Source: Pectobacterium sp. A5351 (GTDB taxonomy: Bacteria > Pseudomonadota > Gammaproteobacteria > Enterobacterales > Enterobacteriaceae). Taken from it: DNA of 64,000 nucleotides. The notes under the pieces are model-generated. The model made no database searches. It was not told where the DNA came from and saw only the letters and a program-made list of their open reading frames with translations. The position numbers were made by a program, and so were the translations under genes. Location: assembly GCF_028335745.1 (NCBI RefSeq), contig NZ_CP116477.1:2170001-2234000 (forward strand). Reading direction: 5' to 3'. Shown here piece after piece: positions 28,001-40,000 of this stretch (the first letter of the stretch is position 1; every line of letters begins with the position of its first letter).

Positions 28001-31000
28001 CGCCTGATCGCGCAGTTTCTGGCTGGTCGAGGTTGAACCGATGGTAAAGCCAATGCCGCCGCCGCTGAACAGGCCGCTTTTCTTCTTGCTGTGCTCTTCA
28101 TAGTTCTGGTAGTTCTCTACGCTGGCCGCGGTGTTAATATCATTATTCGCCAGCAGCGTGACCTGCTTGTCACCGACCACCGAGGAGCCTTGCAGGTTGA
28201 TATCCTGATTGGCCGCCATCGTGACACTGTCACCCGATAGCAGGCTGCCTTTCTCATCGGTCTGCAATGTTTCCCGCAGGGTATGCGTCACCGTCTTCGA
28301 GAAGGCCTTTTTCTTGACCGTGGTTTCTTCAAAGAACGTGTGCTGCGTTTCGGTGGCCGACAGCAGGTTGATGTTGTTACCTGCCTGTGCCGTCACCGCA
28401 CCGCTCGCCACACCCTGAGCCGCCTGCAGGTTGATATCTCTGCCCGCCTGCAGATTCAGGCCCTTGCCCGTCGTTAATTCCGTGCTCTGCTGGGTGATAT
28501 TTTGCTGCCAGTCGGCGTGACGGTTCCACCAGTTGCCGCTGTAGGTTTCTTCCTCTTGAGACAGCAGGTTGAGATCGCGTCCGGCTGCCAGTGTCGCATT
28601 GCCTTTGGCGTTCAGGCTGGCCGCTTCCGACAACACGTCCCGTCCAGCCACCAGATTCAGGTCGCCCCCGCTCAGAAGCTGGCTGTTTGCCACCTCCTGA
28701 GTACGGCGCTGCACCGTGCTGCCGCCCTGATACAGCGTCTCTTTCAGCGTGTCCTGTGCGGTCAGGCGAATATCGTTGCCCGCCGCCAGCGTCAGCGCCG
28801 TGCCGCCGGAAAGCGCGCTGGCATCAATCTGAATGTCCTGACCCGCTACCGCCTTCAGCGCCCCGCCCGCACTGACGGTGCTGCCTACAACAGAGGTATT
28901 CAGCGCGGTGTTGCTGCTGCCCCAGCCGATATCGACGCGGTTATTGGTCAGCGTCAGCGCTTCCATCGCCACATTGCCGTTGGCGTTCAGCGCCATGTCC
29001 TGTCCGGCATTGAGCGTGGCCGCCACGTTGCGGATATCCTTGCCCGCGCTGAGCGTCAGGCTGTTGCCAGCCACAATCTCAGCAGTGTTGCCCAGTTCGG
29101 TGAACGTGAGTGAACCGGTACCGCTGCGCGATGAGGTCGGCTGTGCAGTCTGGAAGTTGCGGCTTTCGGTGCGGTTGATGATATCGCCGTTGATGCTGGC
29201 GAGCTGCAACGTGTTGCCTTCTATCCGGCTGCCGCTGTTGGTGATGTTGTTGAGCGCCACCAGATTCAGGCCGCCGTCGGAGTTAATCAGGCCGCCTTCC
29301 AGGTTATCAATCCTGTCGCCGCTGGCAATCGCCAGCACCTCAACGGCCTTCAGCGTGCCGCTGTTGGTGACGCTGCCGCCTGCGTTCAGCTCGACCTTGT
29401 TCGCGACAATCGCGCTGCCTTGCAGGTTGCTTTTATCCGCCTGCGCCAGATACAGCTTCGGTGCCAATACGGTCTGCCCGTTGACCTCGATATTTTCCCA
29501 CCAGACCATGCTCTGGCTGAGGTTCGCCACCTGCTCCGGCGTCAGGCTGACGCCCAGTTGCAGGTTCATGCCTTTCTGCGCCGATGCCGCGTTATCCAGC
29601 AGCTTCTGCATCTGTTCCAGATCGGAGCCAGTGCCATTCAGGTGACGCTGCCCGCTCTGCTTCAGCACGGCCTGACTGATGTAGCGGGTATCAAACTCCG
29701 CATCCCCGAGGAAGCGGTAGTCGTGCTCCGCATCCAGTCCCAGCTTATCCAGCAGATAGGACGACCCCAGCACACGGTCGGCCTGCGTCCACTGTGAGCG
29801 CGTTTCAACCGGTACCACCGTGGACGGCTGTTGCCCCAGCAGCGTCTGCAAATCACTGAACAGCGCGTTGTCCACCTGTCCCAGCTGTTCCAGTTTCGGG
29901 TTGGTGCGAATGAGATAGCGGCTGTCGGCATTCGGGTCGACAACCAGCAGCCCGTTATTGCCCGTCGGCAGCGGGTAATCGGTCAGCGGCTGGGGACTCA
30001 GGGTTTGCAGCCCGTTGCCGATGGCGCTCAGCAAGTCTGTGGCAGAAAGAGGCTGTGGCGCAGCAGGCGTACTCCCGCCTGACTGGGTGCCTGTGCTGAC
30101 CGCGGGCTTCGGTGCGTCAATCGCGGCCATGCCCGGTGTGGTCAACACAGCAGGCGTGCCCACCGTGCCCGCTATCGTGATGCCCGCGGCGGCATTGTTC
30201 ACGTTAACCGGCGTCAGGTTATTCCCGGCATCAGGCCGTTGAGTCGTCGACGACAGCGCAACCACATCGGGGTTGTTGACGTGACCGGAAGTAGAAGGCG
30301 CTAACACCACGGCATCGCCGGTGTTCAGCGTCAGCGGCCCGCTGGTAGTCGGTGCCGTGATGACCGATGTGATGTTCTCCGCCTGTAAGCCCGTTTGCAG
30401 CGCAGTGCCAGCCTGCTGCGTCAGCGTGACGGTATCGGGGTTGTTGACGTGATCAGAAGTCGAAGGCGATAACACCACGGCGTCGCCGGTGTTCAGCGTC
30501 AGCGGCCCGGTGGTAGTCGGTGTCGCAATCGTCGCCGTGATGTTCTCCGCCTGCGCGCCCGCTTGCAGCGCGGTGCCAGACTGCGGCGTCAGCGTCACCG
30601 TTTTTCCCGTCGCCGTCACGCCTGCGGCATTGCCTGCCAGCGCCGCCTGCCCGCTGCCTGCTTTGGTGACGTCTACCGTACCCGCGTTAAACGACGAATC
30701 CTGACTGGCCAACTGACGCGTGGTCTGCTTCTGTAACGGTGACAGCGTGGTGATGGCATCCAGCACCGGTTTGGTTGCCGCAGGCATAAACCCGCCGCTG
30801 CCCGGCTGCAGTGTGGTATTGCTGATGTCTTGCTTAAAATCGGCGGTAATGGTGCCGCCCGCCTGAATTAACGCGTTATAACTTTCGCCAACGGTTTTTT
30901 CGTAGGTTGGGGAGGTTTCATACAGTGAATACGGTAAATCATTACCGAACCGTTTTTCTCTTTCCTCCCTTCGTCCATATCTACTATCATTAAATTTATA

Positions 31001-34000
31001 TATTGCATCTTTATCATTATTAGCAAAGAAATTAGCACCTCCTAAATATTTATATGTCAGGTATTTTTTTACATAACCCTCTTGATATTCTCGATTTTCA
31101 AAATCACGCCCTTTTAATATAATATCTTTAATCGCAGTAATTTGAGATGCATTGTTAAGTAAGAAGTCAGAGTATGAGTAGAAAGACCCACCTGAATTTA
31201 TTATACCTACTTTCCCACCAGCAATTACTTTAGTACTGCTAGTCTCTAATGCTACTTTTATAAATTCAGATTTTTCATACGCCGCATATATCCACCAATA
31301 CTCAGGCAGTCCGCCGTTATCCAATCCTATACCATCTTCAAGAATTCCATACTCTCCTTCCTTAAACCATTCAATCGGAATATTGACTGTCGTTTTCCCG
31401 ACCCAGTCTGGCACCGATTCCGCCGTCGATTCACTTTCCGTCACCACCAGTCCCTCACGCTGATTGGTCAGCGTGCCGGTATTAATCGTGATATCCCCAG
31501 ATTGCGTTTCGATGGTGCCGGAGCTGTTGAGCAGCGAGGTGCTGGCATTGCCCTGGTCATCACGTTGAATAAGCAGGTTATTGCCCGCCAGAATGGTGCC
31601 GAACACGTTGGTCAGCGAATCCGACAGCAGGCGCATGTTGCCGCCCGCGTATAGCATGCTGCTGTTGTGTAGCAAACCGCCGGCCTGCACCAGCAGGTCG
31701 CCCGTGGTGCCAATCAGCCCTTGGTTATTCAGCGTGTTATCACTGACCAGCGTCAGGTTGCCGCCCGCCTGCACGCTGCCCGCTTCTGCCTGTACGATGT
31801 CTTTGGCGCTGACGCGTGAGTCGCCGCCGCCTGCCAGAATGCGTCCCTGATTGGTCAGCGTGCCAGTGCTGGTCAGTTGGACGGATTGACCCTGTAACGT
31901 GCCGCGCTGGTCGAGGTCGCCCGCCACGTTCAGCGTCAGCTGCTGTCCGGCAGCCATGCTCTGGGTGAAGGTCAGCGGCCCGGTGAGTTCGGCGCTCAGG
32001 TTGCCCAGCGCCACCAGTTGCCCGTCCTGCTGCAGTTCATTCGTTGTCAGGCGCAGATCCTGCGCGCTGTAGAGCTTCGCCCCCTGACGGTTAATCAGCC
32101 GCTGCGTCTGCAGCGCCAACTGCGTCAGGCCCAGCAGCGTACCGTGGTTGTCCAGTTCATCGGCGATAATCTCCAGTTCACCGGCCTGCACCAGCCCGTT
32201 ATTCACCCACTGCGGGATTTTCAGCGTCAGTTTGTCCTGCACCATCAGGCTGCCCTGCTGGGTAAATTGCGCGGTGTTTACGGCCAGCCCGCGCCCCTGC
32301 AGCCAGCCGAGGTTCTCGACCGCCGCCGCGTTCAGCGTGGTGGTGCCGTCGGACAGCAGTTGCCCCGTCTGCTGGTTGACAATCTTATCCGTGCCATCCA
32401 GTTGCAGCGCGGCGGTGCCCTGCACCGTGCCACCGTTGGTGAGGGTGCTCCCCGTCAGCGTAGTGTTCGCGGCTTTGATGTCGCCCTGATTGTCCAGCGC
32501 CGCAGCCTGCACGCTCAGCGTGGCATCGCTGCTTAAACGTGACTGCGAGGCATTGGCAAACTGATTGGAGACAGTCGCGTTAAGCGCACGGTCACCGCGC
32601 AGGGTGCCGTGGTTAGTGAGTGCATCCGCATCCAGCGTCAGCGTGCTGCCCTGCACCTGACCGCGGTTGGTAATATCATGCGCCGTCAGGTTCAGTTCGC
32701 CGCCGCTGACCAGTTGACTGCCTTGTGCTCCCTGATAGGCACCGGTCAGCTGCAGCGTCCCGCGTTGGACGCCCAGCAGATTGCCCTGTTGCTCCAGGTC
32801 ACGCGCGGTCAGGCGCAAGTCACCCGACTGCCACAGTCCCTGATTGCGCAGCACGCCGGTGGTCAGTTCCCCTGTGCCGCCGCTGAGCAGCCGCCCCGCA
32901 GCCAGATTATCGACGCGCTCAGTGAGATCCAGCGTAAAGCCGCCGACGCCCGTCAGCGTGCCGCCGTTCTCCAGCGTCTGGCCAACCACGGTCACGCTGC
33001 CCTGCGAGAACAGCTCGCCCTGATTGTTCAGCACGTCGCCGTTGAGCGACAGGCTGTTCAGCCCCGCGACGGTGCCGCTATTGCTGAACGTGTCGCCGTT
33101 CAGCGTCAGCGTGCCCGCTTGCCATAACCCGGCGTTCTCTGCCTGTTTAGCGTGAAGCGTGGCCGCGCCGTTGCTGAGCAGTTGGCTGCTCTTATTGCCG
33201 ACATAGCGCAGCACATCGAGCAGGCGCAGCGCGTCAGTGCCCTGAATGCGGCCCTGATTATCTATCTCACGGGTACGCAGTTGCAGGTCGCCAGCCTGTA
33301 GCGTACCGGCATTGCTCAGCGTACCGCTGTCGAGTTTTCCTGAGCCGTTGGTCAGCAGTTCTGCTCCGGCGCGGTTAATCAGTTCATCACGATTGCTGAC
33401 CGTTAAGTTATCGCTGCCCAGCACGCGTCCGCCGTTATCCAGCGCGCGGGTGGTCAGATTCAGCGTGCCCGCGGCTATCTCACCGGTTTGCATCAGGCGG
33501 TCGGTCGTAATAACGGCGTCGCCGTCGCTCAGCAGGCGAGACGTTTCACGTCCCTGATAAGTGCCCAGTAAATCAAGACGCAGTCCGTCCTGACCGAGCA
33601 GCGAGCCACCGTTTGTCAGGTTGTTTGCAGACAGTGCCAACGTGTTGCCCTGCCAGAGCCCGTCGTTTGTGACATCGCCCGCCTGTGCGGATAACACCCC
33701 GTTGGTCAGCAGTTGACCGGTGCTGCCGACCGTCAGGCCATCGCGCAACTCCAGCGTGATACCGCGCTCACCGATAACCGTGCCGGTGTTGTCGAACGCC
33801 CCGCCGTTCAGCGTCAGCGCCCGGCTTTCCCAGCGCCCGCTGTTGCGCAGTTGGTTGCCGCGCAGCGTCAGGGTGTCGGCAGTATGCAACAATCCCGCGC
33901 CCTGATAGTCGCCATCAAGCGACAGCGCCCCGTCGGCAATCACGTTGCCCGCGTTGTTTATCGCACTGCTGTCGAGCGTCACCTTACCCACGCCGGAGAC

Positions 34001-37000
34001 CGTGCCCTGATTGTCAAACTGGCTGGCACTCAGCTGTGTGTCGCCGCCGGAGAGCAGCGTGCCCTGATTGGTTAACCGACTGGCGGGGTTGGCACGCGCC
34101 AGCGTGACCGTTAATCCGTTATCCCCCTGAATGCGCCCGCGGTTGGTCAGCTGCTGCGCGTCAAACGTCAGACGGTCTGCCTGCGCGTCGCCGTCGTTTG
34201 CCACCGTCGCCGCGCGTAAAACAGCAATACCCTGCGACAGGAGTTTCCCGTTTTGCTGATTCGTCAGGCCGTTGGCGGCGCTCAGCGACAACGCGTTGAG
34301 ACCAAAAATCTGTCCACGGTTGGTCAGGTCTGCGGCCTGCAGCGTGATGTCGCCCGCCTGCCACTGCCCGTCATTGTCAACCTGATCCGCCGTCAGCGTG
34401 CTGCTGCCCTGGCTCAGCCAGTGGCCCTGATTGCGTGCCGTCCCTGTAATCGCCAGCGTCAACACATCGACACCCAGCATCTTGCCGCGGTTTTCCAACG
34501 TCCCGGCGTCAACCTTCAGCTTACGGGCTTCCAGCGTGCCCTGCTGCTCGATACGGTTCGCCACCACGCCCAGCGTGCTGCTGCCGCTGATAAGCCCGCG
34601 GTTATCCAGTTTATTACGCAGATCCAGTTGCAGATCGTCCGCGCCCAGTATCTGCCCGTGGTTCAGCACGTCCGCCGCGGTGATATCGATGCGCTGGCTG
34701 GTGAGGTCTCCGGTGTTGGTCAATGAGTCATTGAGTGTTAACTGCAGGCTACGTGTACCGTTAAGCAGCCCACCGTTGGTCACCTCATTGGCACCAATAG
34801 TGAGCGCCTGGCTGTTCAGCGCGCCCTGATTGTCAAGATGATGGCCGAGCTCTAGCGTCAGACCGTTCACGCCCATCAGGGTACCGCGGTTGACGGCGTC
34901 ATTGGCCTTAATTATCAGCGCCGTGCTGCTGATGTCACGCGTATTATTTAGCGTCTCATTCAGATTTAAATTCAGGCTATCGACGCCGGTGATCGTGCCG
35001 TTGTTGGTCAGATCACTGGCATTCAGCGTCACGGCCGTTCCGTACAGCGCGCCGGTATTGACGATACTCTCGTTTACCGTGAGACCCAGTTGGTCGAGGC
35101 CGTTAATTTTCCCACGGTTGTCCAGTCTGTCAGCCTGTGCGGTCAGTTGATAGCTGTTCAGTGTGCCCTGATTGGTCAACGACTCATCCAGCGTCAGTTG
35201 AAAGCCGTTCAAGCCGGTGATAGTGCCGTCGTTGGTCAGCGTGCGGGCAGCAATAGTGGCGAGCTTGCTCCACAGCGTGCCCTGATTGTGTAATTCGCCG
35301 TTTGCCAGCGTCACCTTCAGCGAGGTATCACCCTGAATATGGCCGGCATTGGTCAATTGCTGCGCCTCCAGCGTCAGGCTGTCTGCTCGCCATTCGCCCT
35401 CGTTGCTCGCGTCGCCCGCGTTCAGCACCGCCGTGCCCTGGGTGAGCAGCTTGCCGGTTTGCGCATTGGTCAATTTATTGTTCGCCGTCAGCGTCAGCGC
35501 CGACAGCCCCAGCAGCTGGCCGGCATTCTCAACCGCATCCGCCGTCAACGTCAGCGTGTTGCCCTGCCAGACCCCGTCGTTTGTGACATCACCCGCCTGT
35601 GCGGATAACACCCCGTTGGTCAGCAACTGACCGGTAGCGCCGACCGTCAGGCCATCGCGCAGTTCCAGCGTGATGCCACGTTCACCGATGACCGTGCCGG
35701 TGTTGTCGAACGCCCCGCCGTTCAGCGCCAGCGCCCGGCTTTCCCAACGCCCGCTGTTGCGCATCTGGTTGCCGCGCAGCGTCAGGGTGTCGGCAGAATG
35801 CAACAACCCCGCGCCCTGATAGTCGCCGTCGAGCAACAGCGCCCCGTCGGCAATGATATTGCCCGTATTGTTTATCGCCGCACCGTCGAACGTCAGCTTA
35901 CCCACGCCGGACACGGTGCCCTGATTGTCGAGCAGGCTGGCGCTCAGTTGTGTGTCGCCGCCGGAGAGCAGCGTGCCCTGATTCATGAGCAGGCTGGCCG
36001 GGTTGGTACGCGCCAGGGTGACCGTTAATCCGTTATCCCCCTGAATGCGCCCGCGGTTGGTCAGTTGCTGCGCGTCAAACGTCAGACGGTCTGCCTGCGC
36101 GTCGCCGTCGTTTGCCACCGTCGCCGCGCGTAAAACAGCAATACCCTGCGACAGGAGTTTCCCGTTCTGCTGATTCGTCAGACCCTTGGCGGTGGTCAAT
36201 GACAGGGCGTTGAGACCAAAAATCCGCCCGTTGTTAGTCAGGTCAGTGGCCTGCAGCGTGATGTCACCCGCCTGCCACTGCCCGTCATTGTCAACCTCAC
36301 CCGCCGTCAGCGTGCTACTGCCCTGGCTCAGCCAGTGGCCCTGATTGCGTGCCGTCCCCGCAATCGCCAGCGTCAGTGCATCCACGCCCAGCATCTTGCC
36401 GCGATTCTCCAGCGTACCGGCTTCCACGTGCAGTTCGCGCGCTTCCAGCGTGCCCTGCTGGTCGATACGGTTCGCGACGATACCCAACGTGGTGTTGCCG
36501 CTGATAATCCCGCGGTTATCCAGTTTATTACGTAGATCCAGTTGCAGATCGTCCGAGCCCAGCATCTGCCCGTGGTTCAGCACGTCCGCCGCGCTGACGT
36601 TGATATTTTTACTGGTGATATCACCAGTATTGGTCAATGAGTCATTGAGTGTTAACTGCAGGCTACGTGTACCGTTAAGCAGCCCACCGTTGGTCACCTC
36701 ATTGGCACCAATAGTGAGCGCCTGGCTGTTCAACGCGCCCTGATTATCAAGATGATGGCCGAGCTCTAGCGTCAGTTCGTTCACGCCCGTCAGGGTGCCG
36801 GCGTTGACGACGTCATTGGCCTTGAGGGTCAGCGCCGTGCTGCTGATGTCACGCGTATTATTTAGCGTCCCATTCAGATTTAAATTCAGGCTATCGACGC
36901 CGGTGATTGCGCCGCTGTTGGTCAGATCGCTGGCATTCAGCGTCACGGCCGTTCCGTACAGCGTGCCAGTATTGACGATACTCTCGTTTACCGTGAGACC

Positions 37001-40000
37001 CAGTTGGTCAAGGCCGTTAATTTTCCCGCGGTTGTCCAGTCTGTCGGCCTGTGCGATCAACTGATAGCTGCTCAACGTGCCCTGATTGGTTAACGACTCA
37101 TCCAGCGTCAGTTGCAGCCCGGCAGCGCCAGTGAGGATGCCGTCGTTGGTCAGCGTGCGGGCAGCAATAGTGGCGAGCTTGCTCCACAGCGTGCCCTGAT
37201 TGTGTAATTCGCCGTTTGCCAGCGTCACCTTCAGCGATTTATCGCCCTGAATATGGCCGGCGTTGGTCAACTGCTGTGCGTCCAGCGTCAGGCTGTCCGC
37301 CTGCCATTCGCCCTCATTGCTCGCTTCGCCCGCGTTCAGCACCGCCGTGCCCTGGGTGAGCAGCTTGCCGGTTTGCGCATTGGTCAATTTATTTTTCGCC
37401 GTCAGCGTCAGCGCCGACAGCCCCAGCAGTTGGCCGGCATTCTCGACCTCATCCGCCGTCAGTGTCAGCGTGTTGGCCTGCCACTGACCACGGTTTTCGA
37501 ACTGGTTGGCAGTCAGCGTACTGTCGCCCTGACTCAGCCAGTTGCCGCTGTTGCGCGCCGTGGCGTGAATCGCCAGCGTCAACGCATCCACACCCAGCAT
37601 CGTGCCCTGATTGTCCAGGGCGTTCGCCTGCACCTGCAACTGGCGGCTTTCCAGTGAACCTGACTGGTCGACCTGATCCGCCTCCAGCACGACCCGCTGC
37701 TTGCCGCTCATCAGGCCGCTATTGCGCACCGTCTCCTGCAACGTCAGATGCAGCGCCTCACCGGATATCTCTCCCTGATTGAACAGGTCGGTCGCCGACA
37801 GTCCCAGCGTCGCCCCATAAAGCTGCCCCTGGTTTGTCAGGCTATCGGCAACCGTCAGTTGCAGTGCATCGACCCCGGCCATCTCGCCGCCGTTAAACAG
37901 GGTATTGGCCGTGATGTCGGTCCGCTGCCCCAGCAGCGTGCCCTGATTCTCCAGCGCGTGTCCCTGCAACTGGATGGCGTTCCCCTGCCAGCGCCCGCGG
38001 TTGGTGAGCGTGGTGCCGGACCAGTCCAGCAGCCCGTCAGTCTGCAGCGTCCCGCTGCCCTGATAGTTCCCCGCCAGTGACAGCGAGGTGACGGCCGCGA
38101 TGTTTCCGGCATTCTCCACCGTCTCGCCGATAAGGGTTGCCGCGCCGTTACTGGCAAGGGAACCCTGATTGGCTAGCTGCGTGGCGCGCAGTTGCGTATC
38201 GCCCCCGGACACCAGTGTGCCGCGGTTGTCCAGTCTGCCGACCTCATGCAGTGAAGGCGACGCACTAATACGTTGTACATCCTCTGCCAGCGACAGCGCC
38301 ATCGGCAGGAATGAACGCTGACGCGCGGCTCGCGCAGGCGCTAGCGCGATGTCCATGTCCCCCTCGGTCTGAATCCGTCCCGTATTGGTGAAACCTGTCG
38401 CCCGCAGCGTCAGGTTATCCGCCAGCCACTCGCCGTGGTTCTCCGCCTGAGCCGCGTGTAACACCGCCGCGCCCTGCGTCATCAGTTTGCCGGTCTGTTG
38501 ATTGGTCAGCCCGTGTTGTGCCGTGACCGACAACGCCTGAATACCGAGCAATTGCCCCGCATTGGTCACCTCATCCGCTTCCAGCGTGAGGTTTCCAGCC
38601 TGCATCAGCCCGCTGTTATCCATGCTCTGCGCGATCACCGTTGAGTTGCCCTGCGTCAGAAAATTGCCACGGTTCGTGATATTCCCTGCGATGGCGAGCG
38701 TCAATGCGTCCACACCCAGCATCTTGCCCTGATTGACCAGCGAGGCGGCGTCCAGCGTGACGCTTTTCCCTTCCAGCGTACCGCTCTGTTTGACGTCACC
38801 GGCTGTCACCGCAACCGACAGGCTGTCACTGCGCAACGCACCGGTATTATTCAGGCTGTCGCCGAGCGACAGCGTTAGCGTATCGACACCGGTGATGTCG
38901 CCGTGGTTAACCAGATTCTCTGCGGAAAGCGCGACAGTATTGCCCAGCACCGTGCCCTGATTAGTAACGTGCTTTCCTTGCAGGGACAGCACCCGGCTTT
39001 CCCAGTGCCCGTTATTCACCAGCGTGTCGCCATCCAGCGTCAATGTACCCGCCGTATTCAGCAGCCCACGGCCCTGATAGTCGCCCCGCAGCGACAGGCC
39101 TGTCGCCCCGACCAGACGACCGTCGTTAATCAGCGACGTCCCAGTCAGTACCGTGTTGCCCAGACTGGACAGCGTGCCCTGATTCTCCATCAGGCGTGCG
39201 AACAGCGTGGCGTCCCCGCCCGTCGTCACCGTGCCACGGTTAACGAATGTGCCTTTACCATCCGTTGCGGGCAGCGTCAGGGACAAGGCGTCATCTCCCT
39301 GAATCTGACCGTCATTGGTCAGATTCTCTGCCGCCAGCATCAGGGCTTTCGCCTGCCAGTCTCCGGCATTGCTAACCTCCGCCGCCGTGAGCGTCGCGAT
39401 GCCCTGAGACAGCAGTTTTCCCGCCTGCCGGTTGGTGAGCCCGTGGCTCGCCGTCAGCGCCAGCGAGGACACACCAAAGATTTTCCCCGCGTTATCCAGT
39501 TCATCGACCTGCAGCGTGGCGTTTTTCGCCTGCAACCTGCCCTGATTATCGAACCGTTTAGCCGTGGTGCTGCTGTCTCCCTCGCTCAGCAGCTCACCCT
39601 GATTCGACAGGTTGCTGGTTATCGCCAGCGTCAGCGCATCAGTGCCGTGAAGCGTGCCCTGATTGGTAAGGCGTGCCGCTTCCGCACGAAGCTGGTTGCC
39701 CTGCAGCGTACCCGCGTTATCCAGACTGCCCGTTAAGAAGAGCGACAGGTTATTGATACCGCTCATCGTGCCGCTGTTGTGGAGTGACTCACCGTCTGCC
39801 GTCAGGGTTAATGCCTGCAACGAGCCCCGGTTTTCGGTCTTCGCCGCCTGAAGACGCAGCGTCTCCCCGCTGAGCCAGTCGCCGCTATTGATAAAGGTAT
39901 CGGCGACGGTCAGGTTCACCGCGCCCCGCGCCTGTGCCTGTCCGCTGCTGGTGAGGGTATTGGCCTGAACCGTCAGCGCATGACCCTGCAACGCCCCGGC

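Noticed and set aside
28209..31850. CRISPR-like or intergenic repeats suggested by recurring motifs
   Set aside because: All repeats here are coding FHA or linker repeats of CdiA; no regularly spaced palindromic repeats with unique spacers.
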